Shown in pieces: positions 1 through 11,071 of a stretch of 64,000 nucleotides of DNA. Every line of letters starts with the position of its first letter. Within the stretch, counting starts at the first letter, position 1. The notes beneath the pieces were generated by a model that was not told the origin of the DNA, ran no database searches, and saw only the letters and a program-made list of their open reading frames with translations. The stretch lies in the NCBI RefSeq assembly GCF_001298445.1, contig NZ_CP012036.1, positions 2,049,263 through 2,113,262 on the forward strand. Direction: 5' to 3'. The position numbers and the translations under genes are program-made. This DNA comes from Nostoc piscinale CENA21. GTDB lineage: Bacteria > Cyanobacteriota > Cyanobacteriia > Cyanobacteriales > Nostocaceae.

Positions 1-101
1 TTTAGCTGATTTGAAAGTAGGTAAAAACTAATTTTATAAAAAAATGGTAAAAATTATATTATCATAATTTTCTTATAAATTATCAAAGATAATCATCTCA
101 A

Positions 102-1133
102 ATGCGTAAAATTGGCGGACATATACTGCTATGGTTCCAAAATGGAACATTAAAACTGTTAGTTTTGGCAGGGATAATACTTTTGACTTGGGGAACTTTT
201 GCTCCTGTAGGAACCCTAGTATGGTGGTTGAGACAAAATTCTGAAAATTTGGGGATGAAGAAAAATCTCACGAAAAATGTCCCCAGAGATAGCAGTAAAT
301 TAAAAGTTGCCAAATCGAGAAATATTGATTGCTATATAGTTTTTTTACCAGGAGTGGGAGATTTTTCTGCGAATCAATTAACTTCGGGTGAAGAATTTTT
401 CTTAAATAAATTAGAGCAAATTCATCCTAATTGTGTAGCAGTGCGAGATGTGTTTCCTTACTCTGCTGCTAACGAAAGTTTGGGAGGAAGAAGGTTATTA
501 GCGCCGCTGTGGAGTGCTGCGGAAAAATCAGATGGTTGGTTATCAAATACAGATGTTTTAATTAAAATTCGTAATCTTTGGCGGTTTGCTATTTCTGCTG
601 ATAACCGTTATGGACATATTTATAACTTGGGAATTGCAAATGCGATCGTTGATCGGATGAATGCTGTCTATCCTGTACCACAAAATCCCCAACAAAAAAT
701 CAAGCTGATTTTAGTTGGAACTAGTGGCGGAGTGCAAGTTGCTCTTGGTGCAGCTACTTATCTTGACCAATGGTTAAATGCTCAATTAATTGTTGTTTCT
801 ATTGGTGGTGATTTTGATGGCGAAAATGGCTTTGATAAAGTTGATTATATGTACCAACTTGTCGGTAGCCGAGACTGGATTGAAGATATTAGTCAGATTG
901 TATTTGCTTCACGTTGGCCAATCACAGTAGGTTCACCTTTTAATCAAGCTCGTCGTCAAGGACGTTATCAGGTTTTGCAGACAGGCCCTCATGCTCATAG
1001 CGGTTCTCAAGGTTATTTTGGCACAACAACAATCGGACAAACCCAAACAACTTATGTAGAATTAACACTCCGAAAAGTAAATCAACTACCAATCTGGTCT
1101 AATCAAAATTCACAGCAATCTCAGCGCCGCTAA
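102..1133 (+). CDS. Membrane-anchored hypothetical protein with alpha/beta-hydrolase-like nucleophile motif
   Basis: The protein has 343 residues. A hydrophobic segment near residues 15-42 looks like an uncleaved signal anchor, so the rest probably lies outside the cytoplasm. Around residue 205 the motif LVGTSGGVQVAL follows a hydrophobic strand. It resembles the nucleophile elbow (GxSxG) of alpha/beta hydrolases and lipases, and a downstream GPHAHSG near the C-terminus could hold the catalytic histidine. I do not recognise a named family, so hydrolase activity is inference from the motif. It stands alone, with an AT-rich gap before the next gene. Confidence 0.6.
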   Translation: MRKIGGHILLWFQNGTLKLLVLAGIILLTWGTFAPVGTLVWWLRQNSENLGMKKNLTKNVPRDSSKLKVAKSRNIDCYIVFLPGVGDFSANQLTSGEEFFLNKLEQIHPNCVAVRDVFPYSAANESLGGRRLLAPLWSAAEKSDGWLSNTDVLIKIRNLWRFAISADNRYGHIYNLGIANAIVDRMNAVYPVPQNPQQKIKLILVGTSGGVQVALGAATYLDQWLNAQLIVVSIGGDFDGENGFDKVDYMYQLVGSRDWIEDISQIVFASRWPITVGSPFNQARRQGRYQVLQTGPHAHSGSQGYFGTTTIGQTQTTYVELTLRKVNQLPIWSNQNSQQSQRR

Positions 1134-1393
1134 TCAAAATATTTGTATTGATAATACTTATGTTTTTACAGAAATATCAACCACAAGATTTTGATATTTT
1201 CAGTCTTTAGCTAGAGTATTATTAATACTATCTGTAGATTAAATTATTTATAATTTAATCTATTGTATGTTTTAAACAGTATCTAAAAAATAGAAGGTTA
1301 GATTTATTATTTATTAATGATTAGTGTCATTGCTATTATTTAATTATTATCTTCAAACAAATCTATTTTAATAAATATTAAAAATTATCAAAA
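1134..1393. other. AT-rich intergenic region with a long palindrome
   Basis: No gene is visible. At 1235-1262 a near-perfect AT-only palindrome (TAGATTAAATTAT / ATAATTTAATCTA, 2-base loop) could extrude as a hairpin. It may end transcription of the upstream gene, but no clear T-tract follows. Confidence 0.5.
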
Positions 1394-2439
1394 ATGGGAA
1401 ATTTTAGGGATAGAGACAATGAATGCTCTCGATTAACTAGTGGCGCACCTTTGGCAGTAATTCTGGCAGCAGGACTCTACATTATATATCAACTTTTGCC
1501 AGTTTTAGAACTCATAGCTATTGCAGCATTAATTGCTTTAGTTTTACGAACATTATTACGCTTTTTACAAAAACTAGTTAAATCACAGGATGTTGCTGTT
1601 CTGCTATTAATTGGATTGATAATTGGCTTTGGTGTATTGCTGACTACTGTAGTCATACCTAATGTTACATTTCAGGTGCAAAATCTACTAACTACACTGC
1701 CAGCTTATCTCAATACATTGACAGGAGATGTTGAGCAATTGCGTCGCAAATTTACCTTTATTCCTGACATCTCCCTATCACTAATACAATTGCGAAATTT
1801 TATTAATCAATTACTAGGTGGAGTACCAATTTTTTTTGAGTCAAGCCTTCAACTTTACGCTGGAATTGGTGGCGACACTAATTTTAGCTCTATATATGGC
1901 TTACGATCCTAAATCTTTGGTGAATGGGATTTTACGATTAATTCCTCGCCGACATCACCAAAGGTTTACACGAGTCCTCAAGGCTTGCCAAGTCAGACTC
2001 CGTGGTTGGATTTTTGGCACAGGAATTGCCATGATATTTCTTGGTGTAGGAGCTGCCTTGGGACTTTGGATTTTGCAGATTCCGTCAGCTTTTGCCTTCG
2101 GTATTATTGCTAGCTTATTTGAAATTATTCCTTATTTTGGTTCTATTATTGGGACTTTTTTTACCAGCCTTAGTAGCACTAAGTATTTCACCAATAAAAT
2201 TAGTATTTGTTCTCATACTATTTTTAGTTCTGAATCAGATAGATGCTCATATTGTGCAACCATTGGTAATGGGGCAGCAAGTTAATATACATCCTGTGAT
2301 GGTAATTGTGACGTTTTTGGTGATGGGGAAATTATTCGGATTGATTGGTGTATTACTTGCAGTTCCAGCCGCCGCTATTATTGTGACACTCATCGATGAG
2401 TTCGCTCTTAAGTCTGAAACGGAAGTACCTCCTACATAA
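1394..2439 (+). pseudogene. AI-2E family transporter (PerM/UPF0118), reading frame broken twice
   Basis: Three overlapping frames together encode one protein of about 347 residues, the usual length of AI-2E/PerM-type multi-spanning permeases. It has N-terminal paired membrane helices, a central soluble stretch (TLPAYLNTLTGDVEQL), then the C-terminal helices with the family-like segments FEIIPYFGSIIG and DAHIVQPLVMGQ. The frame moves by +1 at a T8 run (1830-1837) and again at a T7 run (2156-2162). Removing one T from each restores the protein exactly. I infer sequencing indels or recent homopolymer expansion rather than an old pseudogene, because no other damage is seen. The transported substrate is unknown; AI-2 export is known only for some members. 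Confidence 0.8.
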
Positions 2440-2448
2440 ATCAATAAT

Positions 2449-2979
2449 TTATCGTCCGAAAATTGCAGCATCTATGGAATAAGCACCAGGGCCTAAAACT
2501 GCGATCGCAATCAGCATGACACAATACATAAAGGCTTTTTCCCAACTTGGCGGTTCCGCTTTGCCGAGTGGGCCTTTATATTGGTCTTCGGGAATTAAGT
2601 AAGGATCTGTAGCGACAAACGGCTTACCTTGCATTAGATGTAACAAGATAGCAAACAACATCGAAGCCAAAATTGGCAAAGTTGCTAAAAGTGTGAGAAA
2701 TCCTAAAATTAAGCACAATCCCCCACCCAACATCGTCCATGCAGAGATAAAGCAAAGAAACACGGGTGTATTGATAGAGTCAGCCCACCGACGCAGATGC
2801 AATACTTTGGGGTAGCCGTGAATTAAAAACAACCCACCAACACTAACTCTCAGTAGTAAAAGTATTAATCCAGCGAGTCCGCCAGGGTATGTATGAAGTA
2901 GAGAACTCACTAAATGAAAGCCCAAGAATGGATAGTTAACTACAGCTAACGCTACACCTGGTACAAATTGATATATCAT
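2449..2979 (-). CDS. DoxX family membrane protein
   Basis: The 176-residue protein has four hydrophobic helices and the DoxX-type start of the domain (LRVSVGGLFLIHGYPKVL), followed by GGGLCLILGF. DoxX proteins are small quinone-linked or redox-associated membrane proteins of poorly defined function. Its ATG overlaps the stop of the upstream lactonase gene by four bases, so the two are translationally coupled. That pairing suggests a shared metabolic role, which is inference. Confidence 0.75.
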   Translation of the reverse strand: MIYQFVPGVALAVVNYPFLGFHLVSSLLHTYPGGLAGLILLLLRVSVGGLFLIHGYPKVLHLRRWADSINTPVFLCFISAWTMLGGGLCLILGFLTLLATLPILASMLFAILLHLMQGKPFVATDPYLIPEDQYKGPLGKAEPPSWEKAFMYCVMLIAIAVLGPGAYSIDAAIFGR

Positions 2980-3881
2980 AGCTGCACACCACGGGTTTTC
3001 AGGTTGATAGCATATAAAGATTTACCTGCTGTGATGAAGAGGCGATCGCGTTTTTGACCACCAAAAGTTAGGTTAGCGCAGGTTTCCGGTACTAGAATTT
3101 TGCCTAACAGCGTTCCATCCGGTGTATATACTTGCACGCTATCTTGAGAACTCGTAAAAATATTACCTGCTTCATCCACCCGCAATCCATCAGGTAATCC
3201 TGGCTCAATGGTGGCAAACACTCGGCCATTTTTGGTTTTTCGACCATTTACCATATCGTACACACGAATATGATGCGGCCCCTCTGGAATATTAAACGCA
3301 GCTGTATCAGAGACATACAAAAGGCTTTCATCAGGACTAAAAGCCAGTCCATTAGGGCGCACCATGTCTGTGACTACAGGATAAATCTCATCTGTTACTG
3401 GGTCAAAGCGATATACATAGCTTCCCGGTTGTTCTTGTTCACCGCCATAACCTTGATTCGGCTCGGTGATTCCATAAGGCGGGTCAGTAAACCAAATTGT
3501 ACCGTCACTTTTGACGACTAAATCATTAGGACTGTTGAGGCGTTTACCATTGTAGCGATCGCATAAAACCTTCCATTCGCCATTGTGTTCGCGGCGAATG
3601 ATGGCGCGTAAACCAGAGGAACAAGCAACTATCCGACCTTCCAAGTCGCGGTAATTACCGCTTTGGTAATCGGAGGGGTCACGCAGGATAGATACATGAT
3701 CAGCAGCACTCCATCGCAGAAGTTGGTTTCCGTGTGCATCACTCCAAATCACACTGTCGTCTTCGGGGATGTAAACGGGGCCTTCACTGTGGACTGCACC
3801 GTTGGCTAGTTTTTGCAATGAAGCTTTGGTCGATACAATAGCTTGCAGGCGATCATCATAAATCTCTATAGTTTCAGCCAT
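2976..3881 (-). CDS. SMP-30/gluconolactonase/LRE family protein
   Basis: The 301-residue protein is a six-bladed beta-propeller of the SMP-30/gluconolactonase family. Visible motifs are EGPVYIPEDDSVIWSD (metal-binding Glu near the N-terminus), NSPNDLVVKSDGTIWFTDP (Asn and Asp metal ligands), RPNGLAFSPDESLLYVSDT (third Asn/Asp pair) and LPDGLRVDEAGNIF. Members hydrolyse sugar lactones with a divalent metal, in the cytoplasm or periplasm. No signal peptide is seen. It is first in a two-gene operon with the DoxX gene and diverges from the GMC oxidoreductase gene, which could supply a lactone, but that link is inference. Confidence 0.88.
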   Translation of the reverse strand: MAETIEIYDDRLQAIVSTKASLQKLANGAVHSEGPVYIPEDDSVIWSDAHGNQLLRWSAADHVSILRDPSDYQSGNYRDLEGRIVACSSGLRAIIRREHNGEWKVLCDRYNGKRLNSPNDLVVKSDGTIWFTDPPYGITEPNQGYGGEQEQPGSYVYRFDPVTDEIYPVVTDMVRPNGLAFSPDESLLYVSDTAAFNIPEGPHHIRVYDMVNGRKTKNGRVFATIEPGLPDGLRVDEAGNIFTSSQDSVQVYTPDGTLLGKILVPETCANLTFGGQKRDRLFITAGKSLYAINLKTRGVQL

Positions 3882-4372
3882 CAGATTCTCCCATTATCTA
3901 ACTTAGCGGCTGACAAAAAATTGTAGGTCTAGGTTAATACTTGGCTCAAATCCCAAGTTTTTTGATTATTTAGAAAGATTGTTGTTTGTGAATAATTTAG
4001 GATGGACATATAAAGCTGTGCTAAATATTTTGCCAACAACTTTTGAATAAGAATTATTATTATTTCAATAACTGTTATTTACCTCAAACTACAGATATAT
4101 ATTTTGGTTTATCTTTGATTAAATATAAATTTTTAATTAAAGTTTTTACGATAAAAAATTTTCTCATTTAATTTATTAAAAATAATATAAAAAAATGTGA
4201 AAAAAAGATGAAAAAATTCCCATAACTTTAGGTAGATAAATTACTAAACCATTAGATAGAAGCAATAATAAAATTCTAGTTTTAGCCTAAGTATAGAAAT
4301 CTATCTTTAGAGTTATTGGACTTTCTATAAGCAGAAAACCTGCGGAAATTAACTCGAAATAAGTATGCAATT
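3882..4372. promoter_or_regulatory. AT-rich divergent intergenic region
   Basis: This gap of about 490 bases separates the divergent SMP-30 and GMC oxidoreductase genes and must hold both promoters. It is very AT-rich with long A and T runs around 4140-4210. I could not pick out a convincing promoter or operator. Confidence 0.4.
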
Positions 4373-5948
4373 ATGACGAGAATTACAGAACATTACGACA
4401 TTATTATTATCGGAACCGGAGCAGGGGGAGGAACATTAGCTCATCGTCTTGCACCTACAGGTAAAAAAAATTTTGGTTTTGGAACGAGGCGACTTTTTGC
4501 CGAGAGAAAAAGATAATTGGAATCCTCAAGAAGTTTATCAAAAACATCGTTACCACACTGATGAAGAATGGTATGACAAGGAGGGCAAAGCTTTTCAACC
4601 CCAGACAGGTTATTGGGTGGGTGGTAATACTAAACTTTATGGTGCAGCCTTAGTCAGATTACGAGAGCGAGATTTTGAAAAGGTAATTCACAAGGGAGGA
4701 ATTTCGCCGGAATGGCCTTTGAAGTATCAAGATTTTGAGCCATATTACAGCCAAGCAGAAAAGCTATATGATGTGCATGGTCAAGCAGGAGAAGACCCCA
4801 CTGAACCACCCCGCAGTGAGCCTTATCCTTATCCGCCTGTGAGTCATGAGCCTGATATGCAGTCTCTTGTTGATGGGATTCGTGAACTGGGTTATTATCC
4901 ATTTCACTTACCATTAGGGTTAAAGCTGAATGAAAGCGATCGCACCAAAAGTCCTTGTATTCGTTGCGATACTTTTGATGGCTATCCTTGTCTGGTACAA
5001 GCCAAAGCTGATGCTGAGGTGAATGCTATTCGTCCGGCTCGTGAAAAGTATAGCAATTTCACCCTGAAAACCAATGCTAAAGTTGTGCGACTACATACCA
5101 GTGAGTCAGGACGAGAGGTAACAAGTGTAGAAACTGAAATTGCTGGAGAAAAACATTGGTTTGCTGGTGATATTGTGGTAATTGCCTGTGGTTCTGTCAA
5201 TTCACCGACTTTGTTGTTACGTTCTGCTAACGATAAACATCCCAATGGATTAGCCAATAGTTCTGATCAGGTAGGGCGGAATTTCATGAAACAGTTGGAA
5301 ACGGCTATAGTTTCCATCCACCTAGAGGTAAATCACGCCAACTTTCAAAAAACCATCGCTGTCAATGATTTTTACTGGGGAGAACCGGATTTTCCTTATC
5401 CGATGGGTATGGTGCAGAATACTGGTAATGTACTTGCAGATATGATTCCCGCCGAAGCACCGCCGTTGATGGCTCCCTTTGTGAAATTAATACCTCATTT
5501 TGAGCGCCATTTATTAGCAGAGAGGTCGGTTGGTTGGTGGTTGCAAACAGAAGATTTACCAGATCCCAATAATCGGATTCGGGTAGTGGGTGAAAAGATT
5601 CACGTTGACTATACATTAAATAATACCGAAGCCAGCGATCGCCTCATCCATCGTTGGACATCTGTACTCAAGTCAATTCCTCACTCGGCTAAACACGTCC
5701 TACCATTTAGTATTTATCCCCGCACTCATCTACCAGAACAAGCTGTAGCCCATCAATGCGGTAGTTGTCGATTTGGTACAGATCCTCAAACCTCAGTTCT
5801 TGACCTCAATTGTCGTACTCATGATATCGATAATCTCTATGTTGTCGATAGTAGTTTTTTCCCTTCCAATTCTGGTGCTAACCCCACACTCACAATTATG
5901 GCGAATGCCTTGCGCGTTGGCGATCATCTAGCTGAACGATTGAAGTGA
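4373..5948 (+). pseudogene. GMC family oxidoreductase (FAD-dependent), one frameshift near the N-terminus
   Basis: The ATG at 4373 opens a frame with the FAD-binding Rossmann motif (IIIIGTGAGGGTLAHRL). The frame shifts by +1 at an A8 run (4463-4470) and continues as KILVLERGDFLPRE to the end. Corrected length is 524 residues, normal for GMC enzymes. The C-terminal part shows the catalytic region AHQCGSCRFGTD and the closing FAD motif LYVVDSSFFPSNSGANPTLT. GMC enzymes oxidise alcohols or sugars using FAD; the substrate is unknown. The break is at one homopolymer only, so the gene is probably intact in the organism. A glycine-zipper gene follows after 16 bases. Confidence 0.85.
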
Positions 5949-5964
5949 TATAGGATACAAAATA

Positions 5965-6342
5965 ATGACAAACGAAGAACGACAAATTACACCCCAACAG
6001 CAATCTTCACAGAATGATTCACACACTACATCCCATCCTTTAGCTACAGGTTTAGGTGCTGTGGGTGGTGGTGTAGCCGGGGCTGCGATCGGTCGCTCAA
6101 TTGGTGGTAAAGTAGGTGCAGCAATTGGTGGTGTTGCAGGTGCAATTACTGGATCAGTCGCAGGTAATAAATTAGCAGAATACGCAGGGGAATTTATTGA
6201 AGAGCTTCAACCAACAACTGGCTTGGGATTAGGCGCAGATCACAAGCCAGTTGAATTACCAAGTCATTACAGTTGGGAAGAACTCAAAGCACTATCAAAA
6301 CCCCAAGGTGGAGCAATTCAACTTCAATCAAGCAATGTGTAG
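5965..6342 (+). CDS. Small glycine-zipper protein
   Basis: The protein has 125 residues. Residues 30-75 are a run of small residues (GAVGGGVAGAAIG, GGKVGAAIGGVAGAI, GSVAGNKLAEY), the glycine-zipper pattern that packs membrane helices. The N-terminus is Gln/Ser-rich and polar, and no signal peptide is evident. The sequence HYSWEELKALSKPQGG closes the protein. Similar small proteins in cyanobacteria are of unknown, possibly stress-related, role. It is likely co-transcribed with the GMC gene just upstream. Confidence 0.65.
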   Translation: MTNEERQITPQQQSSQNDSHTTSHPLATGLGAVGGGVAGAAIGRSIGGKVGAAIGGVAGAITGSVAGNKLAEYAGEFIEELQPTTGLGLGADHKPVELPSHYSWEELKALSKPQGGAIQLQSSNV

Positions 6343-6539
6343 CAGTTTTATTTGATATGTGGACAAGGGAGACAAGGAGAAGCCACTGCGTGGGACAAGT
6401 TTCCTGGCTCCCTCAGTGGCGTGACAGGGTAGACAAGGGAGAGAGATATGTGCAACTTCACATTGAATTGATATTACACCCTTACACCCTCAAACCCCTA
6501 CACCCATCCTTAACAGACAATCTTTGTGCGTCAGTCCGG

Positions 6540-8532
6540 TTAAGCTTTGACTCCTTGTGTTGGTGTTCTGATTTGTTCGATATCTTCTGCTGCTAATAAC
6601 TCCCGAATTAGATGTGCTAAAGATTTCTGAACTAAACGTGTCCCGATTTGTTGACCTAAACGCTGTACACCAGGATTTACTAATAGTTGAGCCAACTGAG
6701 GAGCCATTTTTACAGGGTCAAAACCACGGGTTTCTTGCAGAATTTTCAAGATGTTTTTGATATGCTCTAAGGTCTGCTGTTGTTCGACTGTGGCTGCTGG
6801 TGTTTCGTTGACTGCTGTTAAACCTACCTGTTCGCGCAGTAAATAAGTGAAGTTGTGCAGCACATTTTTTCCTAAAGCGTTAACTCCGTTGACAAATTCA
6901 TCTACTAATCTGTCACGAATAAATGCACCACGTTCAGAAGAGAGAAAATCTAAACCTTGATTTAACACTAAATTAAAGTCGTAATCTTCATTATTGCGGG
7001 CATTTCGTAACAGATTTTCTAAACGATTCCAACGGAATTTGCCCTCTTTAAACAGTAAATCTCGCAGTGATGTTCTCAGTTGTGGTGCGGGGTCGGTTAA
7101 CAGGCGTTTAGAAACGTAAGGATAAGCTTCGCTGAGAACTTTGAAGTTAGGATCAATAAAGATTGCAATTCCTTCTAAAGTTACCAGAGAGCGAATAATT
7201 AAAGCGTAGTAAGGAGGAACGCGGAAGGGATATTCATACATCAAAGCTGAGAGTTCATCAGTGATGCTTTTGATGTTGAGTTCGGCGACACTTGCACCTT
7301 GAGCATCAGCAAATACTCTGGCAAATGCTGGGATAATTGGGGTTAAGTCTGTATCTGGTGTTAAAAAGTCTAGTTTGACGTAATCCTGCGCTAAACCTTC
7401 AAAATCACGGTTGACTACGTGAACGATCGCCTCAATTAAACCATATCTTTGGGGTGGTTTAATCTCGCTCATCATTCCAAAATCGAGATACGCTAATTTT
7501 CCATCGGGTGTGGCTAACAAGTTCCCTGGATGGGGGTCAGCGTGGAAAAATCCATGTTCTAAAAGTTGTCGCAGAGAACACTGCACCCCAACTTCGATTA
7601 AATAACGCGCATCTATCCCTTGAGCAGCAATTTCGGCTGTTTGGGTTAATTTTGTACCGTTAATCCATTCCATCGTCAGTACGCGACGATTGGTGTATTC
7701 CCAGTAAATTCTTGGTACGTATATGTCTTTAATATGACCATATAACTGAAAAAAAACGCTCGGCATTTTCACCTTCATGGATATAATCCATTTCTTCAAA
7801 AATGCGATCGCCTAATTCATCTAAAATCCCAACTAAATCACTCCGCACTCGTTTGACGTTTCTTTGTACCCAACCAGCGAGGCGGCGCAAAATATATAAG
7901 TCAATGGTAATTCTTTCTCTTAAATCAGGGCGTTGCACTTTGACAGCAACTTCTTCACCGGTTTTCAGTTTACCTTTATAAACTTGTCCCAAGGAAGCGG
8001 CGGCAATTGGCTGGGCTGATAATTCTACATAAATTTCTTCTGGTGGTGCGCCCAGTTCTTCTTCAATAAACTGGTAAGCAATTTCATTGGGGAAAGGTGG
8101 TAACTGGTCTTGTAGTCTGGTTAGTTCTTCTAAATATGTCGGCGGAACTAAATCAGGTCTAGTAGATAAGGCTTGACCAATTTTGATGTAAGCAGGCCCT
8201 AGTTTCGTTAACAATTCCCGTAACTGCACAGCGCGGCGACGGTCATTTTTGACGACAATTCCGCGTTTGCTGTCCCACCACAAACCTAAGAAAAAAGCCA
8301 AAGTCGGACGCAATACAGTAATAATTCGCTGTAAAACCTGTAGAGGTCGGCTTTGATAATGTTCCGCTATTTCTGCGGCGTTATATTTCACTGCTTCAGG
8401 TTCGGCACTTGGAATCAGCAGATTGGGCGATCGCACTACCAAAGCTTGTGTACCATTGTCTGATACTACTTCAGTCTTATATATTTCACCCTCAATCGTT
8501 TGGGAAGTTCGGGGAAGTGTCTTAACCATCAT
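6540..8532 (-). pseudogene. ABC1/AarF (UbiB-like) kinase family protein, one frameshift
   Basis: The corrected protein is about 663 residues. The N-terminal part contains the ABC1 signature KLGPAYIKIGQALSTRPDL and the Ala-rich loop AAASLGQVYKG with the nucleotide-binding Lys in EEVAVKVQRP. After the shift come the catalytic loop region FFHADPHPGNLL and the metal-binding YLDFGMM. These atypical kinases support quinone and isoprenoid lipid metabolism; in cyanobacteria and plastids several paralogues act on prenyl-lipids. The frame shifts by +1 at an A8 run on the plus strand (7749-7756), between ENAERFF and QLYGHIKD. An earlier in-frame ATG at 8577 is possible; I prefer the ATG pair at 8529/8532. 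Confidence 0.85.
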
Positions 8533-8848
8533 GAAGAAAGCCACCAGTCGAATGAAACTTGTTAAGTATTGTAACAATATGTTTAGCTGGCCACATCCCC
8601 AATTTTGGGGATCAGCTTTATTAGCATTTTCCGCATAATATTGCTGTGGCTACAAAGACTCAAAATATTTATTTACACCATCAGAGGCAAAGGCTAGGTT
8701 TGCTACACTGAAATGGACGTACTAGTTCCATTTTAAGTGCTGAGTAGAAAGTGCTGAGTCAAGACAGTGAGTGCTTACCGTACTCCCTATTCAAGATTCT
8801 TTTTTTAATAGCACACTCAGCACTCAGCACTAACGGGGGAGAAGCTTG
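8533..8848. promoter_or_regulatory. Divergent intergenic region with short GTGCTGAGT repeats
   Basis: This gap lies between the ABC1 kinase and recN. GTGCTGAGT occurs at about 8739 and 8751 and inverted copies (CACTCAGCACT) at about 8814-8831, a scattered short repeat common in cyanobacterial intergenic DNA. No gene is seen. The end provides a Shine-Dalgarno sequence (GGGGGAG, 8835-8841) for recN. Confidence 0.45.
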
Positions 8849-10594
8849 ATGTTGCTTGGTCTGCGAATTGAAAACTTTGCCCTGATTGACCAACTGGAAC
8901 TAGAATTTGGCGTTGGGCTAAATGTTTTGACAGGTGAAACCGGCGCGGGAAAATCGATTATTTTAGATGCGATTGATGCAGCCTTGGGTGGTAAAGTCTC
9001 CAGTCGAGTTATCCGCACTGGAACAACCCGCGCAATGGTAGAAGCAACTTTTAAATCTCATCATGCCCTAGCTGCTTGGTTAACGGAACAGGAAATAGAT
9101 TTAATTGATGATCACTCAGTAGTAATTAGTAGAGAAATTACCGCTACAGGTAGTAATGTCCGCAGCCGATCGCGAGTGAATGGTGTATTAGTAAATCGGC
9201 AAATCATGGTAGGATTGCGCGATCGCCTCGTGGAAATTACCGCCCAAGGTCAAACAGTCCAAGTCGGACAACCAGCCCAAGTCCGGGAATGGTTAGATGT
9301 GTATGGTGGCGATGGTTTAATTCAGCAGCGTCAAGTTATTGCTACAGCCTATAATGCTTACCAACAAGCCCATCTCGCCTTAGAAAAACGCCGCACATCT
9401 GAACGGGAACGTTTACAACAACTCGACTTGCTGACTTATCAAGTACAGGAGTTGTCAACAGCTAACCTCAGCGAACCGCAAGAATTAGAACAACTCACGC
9501 AAGAACGGGAACGCTTAAATCACGTCGTTGACTTGCAACAGATGAGTTACAAAATCTATCAAGCCTTGTATCAAAACGACGGTGATACACCAGCCGCAGC
9601 CGACTTACTGGGAGATAGTGAAACCACCTTAAACGATATGGTGGAATATGATAGCCAACTGCAATCATTATTAGAATTGGTCAGAGATGCTCAAACGGCA
9701 GTTGTAGAAGTTGGACGACAAATTAACGCTTATGGGGATAGTTTAGAAGCCGACCCCCAAAGACTGGAAGAAGTAGAAGAACGAATCCGAGAGTTAAAGC
9801 AAATTTGCCGCAAGTACGGGCCGACACTCACAGAAGCGATCGCTTACTATCAACGTATCCAACAAGAATTAGCCGAACTCAACGATAGTGAACAATCCAT
9901 CGAAAGTTTAGAACAGCAAGAAAAAACTTGTTTTGATAAACTGACCCAAGCTTGTCAAAAATTAACTAAATTGCGCCGTCAAGCTGCGGATAATTTAGAA
10001 TCGCGGTTGATTGCCGAACTGAAACCCCTAGCGATGGAAAAAGTACAATTCCAAGTGGAAATAGTACCCATCGTTCCCACTGCGGCGGGTGCAGATAAAA
10101 TTACCTTTGTGTTTAGTCCCAACCCTGGCGAACCATTGCAACCATTAACCGAGATTGCTTCTGGTGGGGAAATGAGCCGCTTTTTACTAGCCTTGAAAGC
10201 TTGTTTTTCCCAAGCAGATTCCGCCGAGACATTGGTATTTGATGAAATTGATGTTGGTGTTTCTGGCAGAGTCGCCCAAGCGATCGCTGAAAAATTATAC
10301 CAACTCGGTCAACATCATCAAGTACTCTGTGTGACGCACCAACCCTTAGTAGCAGCAATGGCTGACCGTCATTTTCGAGTGGATAAGCAAATTATCACCC
10401 AAGGCAAAGGTAAAAAAAGCAACAACGGCAGCACAGAACAGCGTACCGTTGTCAGAGTTACTTATTTAGATAACATCAATACTCGCAGAGAAGAACTAGC
10501 GCAGTTAGCTGGGGGTAAATCTGCAACAGATGCGATCGCATTTGCTGAATCTCTCTTATTACAAGCAGCCAACCACCGCCGCCGCGAAAGTTAA
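8849..10594 (+). CDS. recN: DNA repair protein RecN
   Basis: The 581-residue SMC-like ATPase has Walker A LTGETGAGKSIIL at residues about 27-39, a long coiled-coil middle, the signature GGEMSRFLLALK near 440 and Walker B TLVFDEIDVGVSG near 462. The end has VTHQPLVAAMADRH. RecN bridges DNA ends and works with RecA in double-strand-break repair. Length and motif order match the family. I choose the ATG at 8849 over the TTG three bases earlier because a GGGGGAG ribosome site sits eight bases upstream. Confidence 0.96.
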   Translation: MLLGLRIENFALIDQLELEFGVGLNVLTGETGAGKSIILDAIDAALGGKVSSRVIRTGTTRAMVEATFKSHHALAAWLTEQEIDLIDDHSVVISREITATGSNVRSRSRVNGVLVNRQIMVGLRDRLVEITAQGQTVQVGQPAQVREWLDVYGGDGLIQQRQVIATAYNAYQQAHLALEKRRTSERERLQQLDLLTYQVQELSTANLSEPQELEQLTQERERLNHVVDLQQMSYKIYQALYQNDGDTPAAADLLGDSETTLNDMVEYDSQLQSLLELVRDAQTAVVEVGRQINAYGDSLEADPQRLEEVEERIRELKQICRKYGPTLTEAIAYYQRIQQELAELNDSEQSIESLEQQEKTCFDKLTQACQKLTKLRRQAADNLESRLIAELKPLAMEKVQFQVEIVPIVPTAAGADKITFVFSPNPGEPLQPLTEIASGGEMSRFLLALKACFSQADSAETLVFDEIDVGVSGRVAQAIAEKLYQLGQHHQVLCVTHQPLVAAMADRHFRVDKQIITQGKGKKSNNGSTEQRTVVRVTYLDNINTRREELAQLAGGKSATDAIAFAESLLLQAANHRRRES

Positions 10595-10663
10595 CCATGA
10601 AATTTAACGCACCTTCATTTTCAGTAGACATCCTCTTAGATACAGGAGTGCTTGGTTTAGTTA

Positions 10664-10891
10664 CTACTCTTTACTCTTTTTATCTTCATCCTCCAAACCT
10701 TTAACCTTTTGCAGCACAGGGATATATTGATTAATCAACCAAATCATCACCTCAATAGCTGAGTCTCCTTGCTGAATGCGGCTTTTAGCTTGAACACCTA
10801 ACAGTAAAGTTTGCAAAACTAGTAAAATCACCATAACTTGGCGATAAAACTTCTGGCGACGACTTTGATGTTGCTGGCGTTGGATTTTCAT
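10664..10891 (-). CDS. Small membrane protein of unknown function
   Basis: The 75-residue protein has a basic N-terminus (KIQRQQHQSRRQK), one hydrophobic segment (VMVILLVLQTLLLGV), then a charged tail ending in DEDKKSKE. The topology is that of a single-pass inner-membrane protein with the N-terminus inside. It is not recognised as a family. It lies convergent to recN and diverges from the NACHT gene. Confidence 0.5.
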   Translation of the reverse strand: MKIQRQQHQSRRQKFYRQVMVILLVLQTLLLGVQAKSRIQQGDSAIEVMIWLINQYIPVLQKVKGLEDEDKKSKE

Positions 10892-10952
10892 TGATTTACC
10901 TCACCTCATGTACAAATCGAGGTTAAGGTTGGGATTTATTGACAAGTAAATC

Positions 10953-11021
10953 TTCCCAAGCACACTGCAAAGCTTTGTAGAATCAATACAAGATGCTTGG
11001 GAAAGATTTTGTGCTTGGGAA
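10953..11021. promoter_or_regulatory. Repeated 10-mer upstream of the NACHT gene
   Basis: TGCTTGGGAA occurs directly at 10994-11003 and 11012-11021 and inverted (TTCCCAAGCA) at 10953-10962, just before the NACHT start. The copies could be regulator binding sites. Function is inference. Confidence 0.4.
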
Positions 11022-11071
11022 AGCCAAAAACTTTTTTGCTAACTCTTTTGGTTTTTGATGGCGAAACTCAC